NCBI RefSeq assembly: GCF_026239695.1
Contig: NZ_JAPIVS010000007.1
Location: forward strand, 186,001-250,000
Source: Pedobacter sp. MC2016-15
Lineage (GTDB): Bacteria > Bacteroidota > Bacteroidia > Sphingobacteriales > Sphingobacteriaceae
DNA length: 64,000 bases
Reading direction: 5' to 3'
Shown piece by piece: positions 16,325 to 24,634 of this stretch (position 1 is its first letter; each line of letters starts with the position of its first letter). The notes beneath the pieces were generated by a model. It was not told where the DNA came from, ran no database searches, and saw only the letters and a program-made list of their open reading frames with translations. The translations under genes and the position numbers were made by a program.

Positions 16325-16352
16325 TTGTTAGAAGAAAAATGCTATATTTTTG
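16325..16352 (+). promoter_or_regulatory. Candidate promoter in the divergent photolyase/cryptochrome intergenic region
   Basis: TTG at 16325-16327, a 17-nt spacer and TATTTTTG at 16345-16352, oriented toward the DASH cryptochrome gene whose ATG is 120 nt downstream. The long leader leaves room for a light-regulated operator, but no clear inverted repeat was identified. Confidence 0.4.
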
Positions 16353-16472
16353 ATTTTTATAACGGAAAATTATTAGTAATCAGATGAAACCTGCGTAAGA
16401 TTACTTCGTATATGATGTTATAAACTATCTGATGTACGCTTCATCACCGATCGGAATTAAACTCACATTCAA

Positions 16473-17726
16473 ATGAAAGAGAAGAAAATACTTGTTTGGT
16501 TTAGAAATGATCTGCGCTTACACGACAATGAAATGTTGGTGGAGGCGATCGCCAAGTCAGACAGTATTCTGCCAGTTTATTTTTTTGATCCGGCTTATTT
16601 TGAATTTGATACCGAAGGAAATATGCTGGAAGGGAACAGCAGAGTCAAGTTTTTAATAGAATGTGTGGCTGCCCTTCGTGAATCCCTTAAAAAAATTGGC
16701 GGCAATCTTCTCGTTATAAATGGCAGTCCGGAAGAACACATGCCTGCACTTGTAGAACAATATGAGATAGCAGAAGTTTACCATCACCGGGAAGTGGCCA
16801 CTAAAGAAACTACAGTTTCATCCAATGTTGAAGACCTGCTCTGGAAACTAAAAGTTAACCTGAAGCATTTTATAGGGCATACCCTTTATAATAAGGAAGA
16901 TCTACCTTTTCCGATCAAAGATATTCCTGATATTTTTGCACAGTTCAAAAAGAAAACCGAACGGGATGCTATCGTGAAAGCGTGTTTTTTAAGTCCTGAA
17001 GTCATTAGCCTGGTTGAGGTGGAGGACTGGGGAGCACTGCCGGAATACCATACTGCTTCTGCAGGTCCTCTGGGGGGTGAAGAACAGGGCATCGCGCACC
17101 TGAACGAATTATTTATAGAAGGATCTGAAATTTATGCCCGCGTAAATAGCAGGGCAAATACTGATAAACCGGTTTACTCCTCCAAACTATCACCCTGGCT
17201 GGCACTGGGTTGTCTATCGCCCCGAAAAGTTTATTGGGCAGTGAAAGATGCAGAGCGCAGGTTTGGCACTAACGCCAACTTCAATCATTTGATACTTGGT
17301 TTGCTATGGCGGGATTATTTCCGTTTCATGTTTAAGAAACACACCCTTCATTACTTTACAGATATTGTGACGGAGACTGACAGTGTTGCCGGTGCGGCGC
17401 AGGATGAGCTCAATCTGCAAGCCTGGAAAGATGGCACCACTGGTCATGGACTGGTAGACAAGTACATGAATGAACTTAACGTTTCTGGATACATCTCCCA
17501 CGCCGGAAGATTGGTTGTTGCTACTTTCCTTATCTATGTCCTTAAGCTAAACTGGCTGGAAGGTGCTGCTTACTTTGAACAGAAACTGATCGACTACTCT
17601 CCGGCAAGCAACTGGGGCAATTGGGCCAATGTAGCGATGGGAGGAAAAGATCCCCGCTCAAAAAATACTTTTGATCTGGACAAGCAAATCAAAATGCTGG
17701 ACCTGGAAATCTATGATCCGTCATAA
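16473..17726 (+). CDS. Cryptochrome DASH family protein
   Basis: 417 residues of the photolyase/cryptochrome superfamily. It starts KILVWFRNDLRLHDNEMLVEA. The C-terminal FAD domain includes LGLLWRDYFRFM, KYMNELNVSGYISHAGR and DYSPASNWGNWANVAMGGKDPR. The SNWGNW segment with GKDPR separates DASH proteins from CPD photolyases, which have a DAAPYFR sequence there. DASH enzymes bind FAD and usually MTHF and repair dimers in single-stranded or loop DNA; some act as light sensors. It follows a divergent intergenic region and lies 89 nt upstream of a B12-binding MerR gene, probably in the same transcript. Confidence 0.88.
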   Translation: MKEKKILVWFRNDLRLHDNEMLVEAIAKSDSILPVYFFDPAYFEFDTEGNMLEGNSRVKFLIECVAALRESLKKIGGNLLVINGSPEEHMPALVEQYEIAEVYHHREVATKETTVSSNVEDLLWKLKVNLKHFIGHTLYNKEDLPFPIKDIPDIFAQFKKKTERDAIVKACFLSPEVISLVEVEDWGALPEYHTASAGPLGGEEQGIAHLNELFIEGSEIYARVNSRANTDKPVYSSKLSPWLALGCLSPRKVYWAVKDAERRFGTNANFNHLILGLLWRDYFRFMFKKHTLHYFTDIVTETDSVAGAAQDELNLQAWKDGTTGHGLVDKYMNELNVSGYISHAGRLVVATFLIYVLKLNWLEGAAYFEQKLIDYSPASNWGNWANVAMGGKDPRSKNTFDLDKQIKMLDLEIYDPS

Positions 17727-17815
17727 GGAATATTTCTCCAGAATTTTAGAATAACATTGAAGAGTTTTTTGGTATGTTAGACAAAAAATATTTTTAAAAC
17801 AATTTTGTTTAATAG

Positions 17816-18709
17816 TTGTTAACGAAACAAGTGAAGAAATTTTCAATCAGTGATATCGAAGGCCTTATAGGTATCAAAGCGCACACGATCAGGGCTTGGG
17901 AAGCCAGGTACAATCTGGTGCCGCCAAAAAGGACAGCCACAAATATCAGATTTTACGATGAAGACGACTTAAAGCTGCTCCTGAATATCGTTACACTCAA
18001 TGAAAAAGGCTATAAGATCAGCAGGATCGCCCAAATGACCAAAGAGCAGATCGCTGAAATGGTGACGCAGTTTCAGGCCGACTGGAACAATGATACTGTA
18101 CAGGTGCTCCGTCTCTCAGATGCTACACTACATTATGATGAAGTTGCCTTCGCAGAAATTCTTTCAGGATGCATTGAAGAATTTGGGCTCACCAAAACGA
18201 TGGACCTGGTATTATTTCCCTTTATGAAAAAGGTCGGCATGCTATGGCAAACCGGCGCTATAGACCCCTCACAGGAACACTTTGCCTCAAATTTAATCAG
18301 AGACAGGATCATTGTTGAAATTGATAAACTCGAAAAACCTGTCAGAGAAAACCCAAAAAGATTTTTATTATTCCTTCCGGAAGCCGAAATGCACGAAACC
18401 GGACTGCTTTTTGCTCGCTATCTGCTGAAAAGCTGTGGCATGGATGTACTATACCTGGGACAGGAAATCCCATATAGCGATATCAAAAAAGTAATTATTT
18501 CCTATAAGCCCGACTATGCTTTTATTGTTCTTACCTCATTGAATCTGGGAAAAGATATTAACAAGATCATCGGAAGGGTAATGGAGCATGTTGATGTTCC
18601 GCTGCTGGTTGCTGGGAGTTTAATCTCGGAATTTGATATTCTTGTCGACAATCGGCTTACACCACTGAAAAACGTTTGTGATATCACAGATTTTCTTGAA
18701 GAATTATAA
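17816..18709 (+). CDS. MerR-type regulator with B12-binding domain (CarH/LitR-like photoreceptor)
   Basis: 297 residues from a TTG at 17816; a GTG at 17831 (292 residues, VKKFSISDIEGL) is an equally possible start. The N-terminal MerR winged helix reads IKAHTIRAWEARYNLVPPKR. The middle helical bundle contains W144-x9-E154-H155 (LWQTGAIDPSQEH), exactly the Wx9EH motif of CarH-type adenosylcobalamin photoreceptors. The C-terminal Rossmann-like B12 domain carries EMHETG, where H193 is the expected lower axial ligand, followed by GQEIPYSDI. Such repressors hold DNA as tetramers in the dark and fall apart on illumination. The neighbouring photolyase and DASH cryptochrome genes make light-controlled repair genes the likely target. 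Cobalamin synthesis genes are not in the window. Confidence 0.88.
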   Translation: MLTKQVKKFSISDIEGLIGIKAHTIRAWEARYNLVPPKRTATNIRFYDEDDLKLLLNIVTLNEKGYKISRIAQMTKEQIAEMVTQFQADWNNDTVQVLRLSDATLHYDEVAFAEILSGCIEEFGLTKTMDLVLFPFMKKVGMLWQTGAIDPSQEHFASNLIRDRIIVEIDKLEKPVRENPKRFLLFLPEAEMHETGLLFARYLLKSCGMDVLYLGQEIPYSDIKKVIISYKPDYAFIVLTSLNLGKDINKIIGRVMEHVDVPLLVAGSLISEFDILVDNRLTPLKNVCDITDFLEEL

Positions 18710-18730
18710 CCGTTTTACAAGGTAAAATCC

Positions 18731-18738
18731 TAATTTTG
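18731..18738 (+). promoter_or_regulatory. Candidate -7 element (TAATTTTG) upstream of sucA
   Basis: TAATTTTG fits TAnnTTTG and would start transcription about 20 nt before the sucA ATG at 18764. No TTG lies at the proper -33 distance, so the promoter is only half supported. Confidence 0.4.
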
Positions 18739-18763
18739 CCGTACTTATATCAATTCATAAACA

Positions 18764-21559
18764 ATGGATAATTTATCTTATCTCAACGGCGCCAATGCCG
18801 AATACATCGATTCTATCTATCAAACTTATAAAGAGGACCCTAACGCTGTTGAATTTGGCTGGCAGAAGTTTTTTGAGGGCTTTGATTTTGGAAGGGGAGC
18901 TGAAGCCGGACAAGTTAGCGAAGTAGCGCCTGAGCAATTTTTGAAAGAAGTAAATGTGCTGAACCTAATTAATGGCTATCGTCAGCGCGGACACCTTTTT
19001 ACACATACCAATCCTGTTAGGGAAAGACGCCAGCATTTACCAACGCTGGATATCGAAAACTTTGGTTTGGCAGAAGCTGATCTGGACACGCCATTTAACT
19101 CTGGTGTAGAGCTGGGTATCGGTACCGCTACACTGCGTGATATTATTGCTTTTCTTCAGAAAACCTACTGCAGGTCTATCGGTGCGGAATATAAATTTGT
19201 ACGTACTCCCGAAGTACTGGGATGGATTGAAAATAAAATGGAAAGTGTGCAAAACACGCCAAATTTTTCCATTGAAGAGAAAAGAAGAATCCTTAAAAAG
19301 TTAAATGAAGCGGTAAGTTTTGAGAACTTCCTTGGTACAAAGTTCCTGGGACAGAAAAGGTTCTCACTGGAGGGTGCCGAGGCATTGATTCCCGCATTGG
19401 ATTCAGTGATCGAAAAAGGCGCTGCCCTGGGTATTGAAGAATTTGTGATCGGTATGGCTCACAGGGGACGCTTAAACGTTCTTGCCAACATCATGCAAAA
19501 AACATACAAAGATATTTTTGCTGAATTTGAAGGTAAAGGCTATAGTGCTGAATCTCCTTTTGGTGGAGATGTGAAATATCACCTTGGATATTCAACAGAC
19601 ATCACAACCGAGGCCGGAAAGAATGTCCATTTGAGTTTATGCCCTAACCCGTCCCACCTGGAAACAGTAAATGGCGTAGTAGAGGGGATGACCCGTTCAA
19701 AAATTGATTTTAAGTATGAAGGCGATAATTCACGTATCGCTCCGATCCTGATCCATGGGGATGCCTCAGTAGCGGGTCAGGGTATTGTTTATGAAGTTAT
19801 TCAGATGGCTGGCCTTGATGGTTATAAAACCGGTGGTACTATCCACCTGGTGATTAACAATCAGATTGGTTTTACCACTAACTATAAAGACGGACGTACC
19901 AGTACTTATTGTACTGATATTGCTAAAGTGACGCTTTCTCCTGTATTCCATGTGAACGGGGATGATGTAGAAGCTTTGGTATATGCCATTAACCTGGCGA
20001 TGGAATACCGCCAAAAGTATAAAAATGATGTGTTCATCGATATCTTGTGTTACCGGAGATTTGGTCACAATGAGTCTGATGAGCCTAAATTTACGCAGCC
20101 TCTTCTCTACAAAACTATTGAGAAGCATGCTAACCCTAGAGACATTTATATTCAGCAGCTGGTTACTGAAGGTAAACTGGAAGCTAGTCTGGCAAAGGAA
20201 ATGGAAGTTGAATTCCGTGGTATCCTTCAGGAAAGACTAAACGAAGCAAAAGAAATCACCTCTACCTATCAGGCAGTGAAATTTGCCGGTGCATGGGCAG
20301 ACATGAGGATTGCTAGTGCCGAGGATTTTGTAAGCTCTCCGGATACTTCTGTAAAGAAATCTACTTTACTGGAAATCGCAAAAAGGATCAGCACCTTGCC
20401 GGCTGACAAAAAGTTCTTCAAGAAAATTGAAAAGCTTTTTGCAGACAGAAATAAAATGGCTACCTCTACGGAGATGTTCGACTGGGCAATGGGAGAGCAA
20501 ATGGCTTATGCAACCTTACTTACAGAAGGAAAAAGGGTACGTTTGAGTGGACAGGATGTTGAGCGTGGTACTTTCTCTCACCGTCATGCGGTGATTACCC
20601 TTGAAGATTCCGAAGAAGAATATATCCCGCTGGCCAATCTATCGGATCAGCAGGCTCCATTTGATATTTACAATTCACACTTATCTGAGTACGGTGTACT
20701 AGGTTTTGAATATGGTTATGCCATGGCCAATCCAAATGCATTAACGATCTGGGAAGCACAGTTTGGAGATTTCTTTAATGGCGCTCAGATTGTGGTTGAC
20801 CAGTATATTGCGAGTGCCGAGACCAAATGGCAGCGTGAAAATGGCCTGGTGATGTTATTGCCACATGGCTATGAAGGACAGGGACCTGAGCACTCTTCTG
20901 CAAGGATCGAGCGTTTTATGGAACTGTGTGCTGATTACAATATGCAGGTAGCTAACTGTACTACCCCGGCTAACTTCTTCCATGCCATCCGTCGTCAGTT
21001 TAAACGTGATTTCAGAAAGCCTTTAGTGGTGTTTACACCAAAAAGTTTATTGCGCCACCCGGCATGTGTATCGCCACTGGCAGACTTTACCGATGGTAAA
21101 TTCAAAGAAGTTATTGATGATACCAATGTGAAAGCAAATGCTGTAAAACGCGTGCTGTTCTGCAGTGGAAAAATCTACTATGAACTGCTTGAGAAACAGC
21201 AGAAAGATAGTATCAAGGACGTAGCAATTGTGCGTGTAGAGCAATTGTACCCAACACCGCTTGCGCAAATGGAAGAGGTTTACAAAGGTTACAAAAATGC
21301 AACTGAAGCTGTCTGGGTTCAGGAAGAACCTGAAAACATGGGTGCATGGCCATACTTATTACGTAAGACCCGCAAAACAGTGTTTTCGGATATCGACGTG
21401 ATCTCAAGAAAAGAAAGCAGCAGTACCGCTACTGGTTTTGCAAAACAACATGCAGATCAGCAGGCATTCATTCTGGCCAAGGCATTTGAAATGAAGATTA
21501 CCGAAGCTGATAAGAAAATTGCTAAAAAATCAGTGAATAAAGTATTTAACGTAGATTAG
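18764..21559 (+). CDS. sucA: 2-oxoglutarate dehydrogenase E1 component
   Basis: 931 residues, the full size of thiamine-diphosphate-dependent OdhA/SucA. It starts with the short N-terminal segment that contacts E2 (LNGANAEYIDSIYQTYKEDP), followed by AHRGRLNVLANI, CPNPSHLETVNGVVEG, IHGDASVAGQGIVYE and the ThDP/Mg site region (VNGDDVEALVYA to FGHNESDEP). The transketolase-like pyrimidine domain and a C-terminal domain (WVQEEPENMGAWPYL) complete it. It decarboxylates 2-oxoglutarate and reductively succinylates the lipoyl group of E2. It is 19 nt upstream of sucB; the shared E3 gene is at 28168. Confidence 0.97.
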   Translation: MDNLSYLNGANAEYIDSIYQTYKEDPNAVEFGWQKFFEGFDFGRGAEAGQVSEVAPEQFLKEVNVLNLINGYRQRGHLFTHTNPVRERRQHLPTLDIENFGLAEADLDTPFNSGVELGIGTATLRDIIAFLQKTYCRSIGAEYKFVRTPEVLGWIENKMESVQNTPNFSIEEKRRILKKLNEAVSFENFLGTKFLGQKRFSLEGAEALIPALDSVIEKGAALGIEEFVIGMAHRGRLNVLANIMQKTYKDIFAEFEGKGYSAESPFGGDVKYHLGYSTDITTEAGKNVHLSLCPNPSHLETVNGVVEGMTRSKIDFKYEGDNSRIAPILIHGDASVAGQGIVYEVIQMAGLDGYKTGGTIHLVINNQIGFTTNYKDGRTSTYCTDIAKVTLSPVFHVNGDDVEALVYAINLAMEYRQKYKNDVFIDILCYRRFGHNESDEPKFTQPLLYKTIEKHANPRDIYIQQLVTEGKLEASLAKEMEVEFRGILQERLNEAKEITSTYQAVKFAGAWADMRIASAEDFVSSPDTSVKKSTLLEIAKRISTLPADKKFFKKIEKLFADRNKMATSTEMFDWAMGEQMAYATLLTEGKRVRLSGQDVERGTFSHRHAVITLEDSEEEYIPLANLSDQQAPFDIYNSHLSEYGVLGFEYGYAMANPNALTIWEAQFGDFFNGAQIVVDQYIASAETKWQRENGLVMLLPHGYEGQGPEHSSARIERFMELCADYNMQVANCTTPANFFHAIRRQFKRDFRKPLVVFTPKSLLRHPACVSPLADFTDGKFKEVIDDTNVKANAVKRVLFCSGKIYYELLEKQQKDSIKDVAIVRVEQLYPTPLAQMEEVYKGYKNATEAVWVQEEPENMGAWPYLLRKTRKTVFSDIDVISRKESSSTATGFAKQHADQQAFILAKAFEMKITEADKKIAKKSVNKVFNVD

Positions 21560-21578
21560 AAAATATAATACATCAATT

Positions 21579-22811
21579 ATGAGTCTAGAAATAAAAGTTC
21601 CGCCAGTAGGGGAGTCGATTACCGAAGTTGTGTTGTCCCGCTGGGTGAAAAATGATGGTGAGGCAGTGGAAATGGATGAAGTAATAGCCGAATTAGAATC
21701 TGATAAAGCAACTTTTGAGTTAACTGCTGAACAAGCCGGAACTTTGAAAATAGTGGCTGCCGAAGGCGATACACTGGCCATCGGAGCTGTAGTTTGTAGT
21801 ATTGAAGATGGTGGCGCTGCCCCTAAAGCAGCTGCTCCGGCACCGGCTGAAGAAAAGGTTGCTGTAGCTGCCGATAAACAGGCTGCTGCACCTGTAGCAG
21901 AGAAATCTGGTAGCAGCTACGCTGCAGGAACACCTTCACCTGCCGCAGGAAAGATACTTGCTGAAAAAGGTGTTGATGCTGCCTCGGTAAATGGTTCTGG
22001 TGTTGACGGAAGGATTACTAAGGAAGATGCACTTAAAGCTGCTAAGCCTGCTGCTGCAGCTGCACCTGCTGCTAAACCTGCCGCTGTTTCAGCTCCTGCT
22101 GTTGCCGGATCGAGAAACGAACGCAGAGAGAAAATGACGCCACTGCGTAAAACTGTAGCCAAACGTTTGGTGGCCGTGAAAAATGAGACAGCAATGTTGA
22201 CTACGTTTAACGAAGTAAACATGAAGCCGATCATGGACCTGCGTGGAAAATATAAAGATCAGTTCAAAGAAAAATATGGTGTTGGATTAGGTTTCATGAG
22301 CTTCTTCTCAAAAGCAGTTTGTGAGGCTATGAAAGATTTCCCTGCTGTAAATGCACGTATTGATGGTGATGCAGTGATTTTTAACGACTTCGTTGATATC
22401 TCTATCGCCGTTTCTGCACCTAAGGGTCTGGTTGTACCGATCATCAGAAACGCAGAAAGCATGAGCCTTGCTCAAATTGAGAAATCTGTGATTGAACTGG
22501 CAACTAAAGCGCGCGACAGCAAGTTGACGATTGAAGAAATGACTGGCGGAACATTCACTATCACCAACGGGGGTGTGTTTGGTTCAATGATGTCTACTCC
22601 TATTATCAATGCGCCACAGTCTGCAATTTTAGGAATGCACAACATTATTGAACGCCCTATCGCTGAAAAAGGTGAGGTGGTTGTACGTCCTATGATGTAC
22701 CTGGCTTTATCTTATGATCACCGTATCATCGATGGCAGGGAGTCTGTTGGCTTCCTGGTAAGAGTTAAACAATTACTGGAAGATCCTGCACGTTTGCTGC
22801 TTGGTGTTTAA
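21579..22811 (+). CDS. sucB: Dihydrolipoamide succinyltransferase (2-oxoglutarate dehydrogenase E2)
   Basis: 410 residues. The lipoyl domain comes first, with the lipoylated lysine K43 in ELESDKATFEL. An Ala/Pro-rich flexible linker, a peripheral subunit-binding domain (SPAAGKILAEKGVD to VDGRITKEDAL) and a second Ala/Pro linker follow. The catalytic acyltransferase domain has FTITNGGVFGS and the active site SYDHRIIDGR (H381, D385). One lipoyl domain and overall length fit succinyltransferase. It forms the core of the 2-oxoglutarate dehydrogenase complex with SucA directly upstream. A terminator hairpin follows the stop. Confidence 0.96.
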   Translation: MSLEIKVPPVGESITEVVLSRWVKNDGEAVEMDEVIAELESDKATFELTAEQAGTLKIVAAEGDTLAIGAVVCSIEDGGAAPKAAAPAPAEEKVAVAADKQAAAPVAEKSGSSYAAGTPSPAAGKILAEKGVDAASVNGSGVDGRITKEDALKAAKPAAAAAPAAKPAAVSAPAVAGSRNERREKMTPLRKTVAKRLVAVKNETAMLTTFNEVNMKPIMDLRGKYKDQFKEKYGVGLGFMSFFSKAVCEAMKDFPAVNARIDGDAVIFNDFVDISIAVSAPKGLVVPIIRNAESMSLAQIEKSVIELATKARDSKLTIEEMTGGTFTITNGGVFGSMMSTPIINAPQSAILGMHNIIERPIAEKGEVVVRPMMYLALSYDHRIIDGRESVGFLVRVKQLLEDPARLLLGV

Positions 22812-22824
22812 AATAACTATACTG

Positions 22825-22861
22825 AAAGTCCGTATTACCAAAGGTAGTACGGACTTTTTTT
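22825..22861 (+). terminator. Rho-independent terminator of sucAB
   Basis: AAAGTCCGTA (22825-22834) pairs with TACGGACTTT (22848-22857). The inner TTACC/GGTAG extends the stem with one G-U pair. A T run follows. Confidence 0.93.
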
Positions 22862-22931
22862 ATGCGCTTTAATGTAGGTTAATCTTATTTTAATCCAATA
22901 GCCATCCCGGGGTCAAATATCCTGCTAAAGG

Positions 22932-22960
22932 TTGTTTTGATGCTAATTTGATTAATTTTG
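22932..22960 (+). promoter_or_regulatory. Promoter of the outer-membrane protein gene at 22965
   Basis: TTG at 22932-22934, an 18-nt spacer and TAATTTTG at 22953-22960. The element ends 4 nt before the GTG at 22965, so transcription would start at or within a few nt of the start codon. Confidence 0.6.
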
Positions 22961-22964
22961 CCCG

Positions 22965-23852
22965 GTGAAAAATTGCTGCTTACTCGTCCTTTTACTTGCT
23001 TTTTGTACCATATCAACCCAGGCCCAGGATTATTCTACAGATACTCCTGATGACCTTGGCAAAAGTATCTTCGGAAACGAAGTGAAGAGAAATTTCTCCC
23101 GGAAAGGGGATTTCTACTTTCATTGGGGATATAACCATTCCTGGTATGGTAAAAGTGATATCAGGTTCCAGGGACCAGGATATGATTTCACCCTGAAAGA
23201 TGTGGTGGCTCATGACAGGCAAAGTAAGCTCAGCTGGGATTATCTCAATCCGGGTCTGATCAGTGTTCCTCAGTACAATATCCGCTTCGGCTACTTTTTC
23301 GCAGACAACTGGAGTGTTTCTTTTGCCTGGGATCATATGAAGTATGTAGTGGACATCCCACAGACTGTTGCGATTACGGGTACTATTGAACCAAATATTT
23401 CTTCGCCGGCGGTTCCTACAGGAGCATTGGCAGGAACATACAATGGGCAAATGATAACGCTTACTCCTGAAGTGCTTACCTATGAGCATACTGATGGCTT
23501 CAACTATGCGAATATAGAACTGGAGCGTCACGATGACATCTGGGTTGCCCCTTCGAGAGAAACCTCACTTACCCTTGAAACCGGTGCTGGCGGTGGGATG
23601 ATGGTGCCACGTTCTGATGTACGACTTTTCGGTCAGGGAAGGAACAACCACTGGAATGTTTCAGGTTACGGTTTCTCTGTCAAAGCAGGCCTCAAATTCT
23701 ATATCAGTAAATTCCTGTATCTGCAGAACACGACAAAACTCGGTGCTACAAATCTGAAGAATGTACATACAACGGGGCATGATGATCTGGATAAGGCCAG
23801 TCAGAAGATCAGATATACTGAAAATCTGTGGGCACTTGGTTACCAGTTTTAG
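22965..23852 (+). CDS. Predicted outer-membrane beta-barrel protein, function unknown
   Basis: 295 residues from a GTG start, which gives the complete signal peptide MKNCCLLVLLLAFCTISTQAQ. The mature part is rich in aromatic residues and alternating strands (GDFYFHWGYNHSWYGKSD, IRFGYFFADNWSVSFAWDHM, GYGFSVKAGLKFYISKFLYL) and ends LWALGYQF with a terminal Phe, as expected for a BAM-inserted barrel. No specific family was recognised. The promoter sits directly against the start codon. The stop codon overlaps by 4 nt that of the convergent DUF2807 gene, so there is no room for a separate terminator. Confidence 0.75.
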   Translation: MKNCCLLVLLLAFCTISTQAQDYSTDTPDDLGKSIFGNEVKRNFSRKGDFYFHWGYNHSWYGKSDIRFQGPGYDFTLKDVVAHDRQSKLSWDYLNPGLISVPQYNIRFGYFFADNWSVSFAWDHMKYVVDIPQTVAITGTIEPNISSPAVPTGALAGTYNGQMITLTPEVLTYEHTDGFNYANIELERHDDIWVAPSRETSLTLETGAGGGMMVPRSDVRLFGQGRNNHWNVSGYGFSVKAGLKFYISKFLYLQNTTKLGATNLKNVHTTGHDDLDKASQKIRYTENLWALGYQF

Positions 23853-24559
23853 TTCCTGGTAACACTTCCCGATCCTATAATTGTCTTTTTTACTGTAGCA
23901 TCACCGCTGTAGATCACGCTTCCTGAACCGCTGATCACTGCTTCTAGGTTTTGCGTGGCTTTAACATAAACATCTGCTGAGCCACTGATCTGCACAGAAA
24001 CCTTGGCTGAGGCAAAGCCTTTTCCTTTGAAGCTTCCTGATCCGCTGATGGTAAGGTTTGCATCATCAGATTTACCAGACAGATTGATATTACCAGAGCC
24101 GCTGAGTACGCCGGTGTATGATTTTACATTGGCAGTAGCTTTGATACTTCCTGATCCGCTCAGCGTACAAACAAGATCAGCACCTGTAAGGGTGTTCGTT
24201 ACTTCCAGATTTCCGGAACCGCTCATCGTTAATGAAGAAAGCTTTTTGGCGTTGATGTAAACAGTGATTTCCGGTTTGCGGTATCTGCGGGACCAATCGC
24301 TCCATTTGGTTTTTGGTTTGATGGTCAGCACGCCACTCAGCACTTCCGTCGTCAGTTCGGCAATGGCCTCCTGATCGCCCTCAAAACGTATGGATTCAGT
24401 ACTTCCCAAAGTTACTTTGATATCCAGGGGGCCTCCGGCGGCGATGCCTTTAAAGTTACTTACTGTTCTTTCCTGCGGAGCAGGTTTGTTGCTTGCAGCA
24501 CGGGCACTATAACTGAATACCAGGCAAGCCAGGAGTAAAATTGTAGTTAGTCTTTTCAT
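23849..24559 (-). CDS. DUF2807 (head GIN domain) secreted protein
   Basis: 236 residues with a signal peptide ending near ARAASN. The body is the DUF2807 'putative auto-transporter adhesin, head GIN domain' family. It is a right-handed beta-helix-like series of about 20-residue rungs, each with an SGSG or similar turn (LTMSGSGNLEV, CTLSGSGSIKA, VLSGSGNINLS, TISGSGSFKG, QISGSADVYV, VISGSGSVIYS, IIGSGSVTRN). The fold predicts a surface or periplasmic stacked-sheet domain of unknown ligand. It lies 75 nt downstream of the M1 peptidase gene on the same strand and may be read from the same promoter. The stop overlaps the convergent gene by 4 nt. Confidence 0.85.
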   Translation of the reverse strand: MKRLTTILLLACLVFSYSARAASNKPAPQERTVSNFKGIAAGGPLDIKVTLGSTESIRFEGDQEAIAELTTEVLSGVLTIKPKTKWSDWSRRYRKPEITVYINAKKLSSLTMSGSGNLEVTNTLTGADLVCTLSGSGSIKATANVKSYTGVLSGSGNINLSGKSDDANLTISGSGSFKGKGFASAKVSVQISGSADVYVKATQNLEAVISGSGSVIYSGDATVKKTIIGSGSVTRN

Positions 24560-24634
24560 CGTTAGTTTTAGGTTTAGTTGGGTTATGTACAGATAAGACG
24601 GTGGTTAGCCGCAATCGTTGCATATCAAATGATA

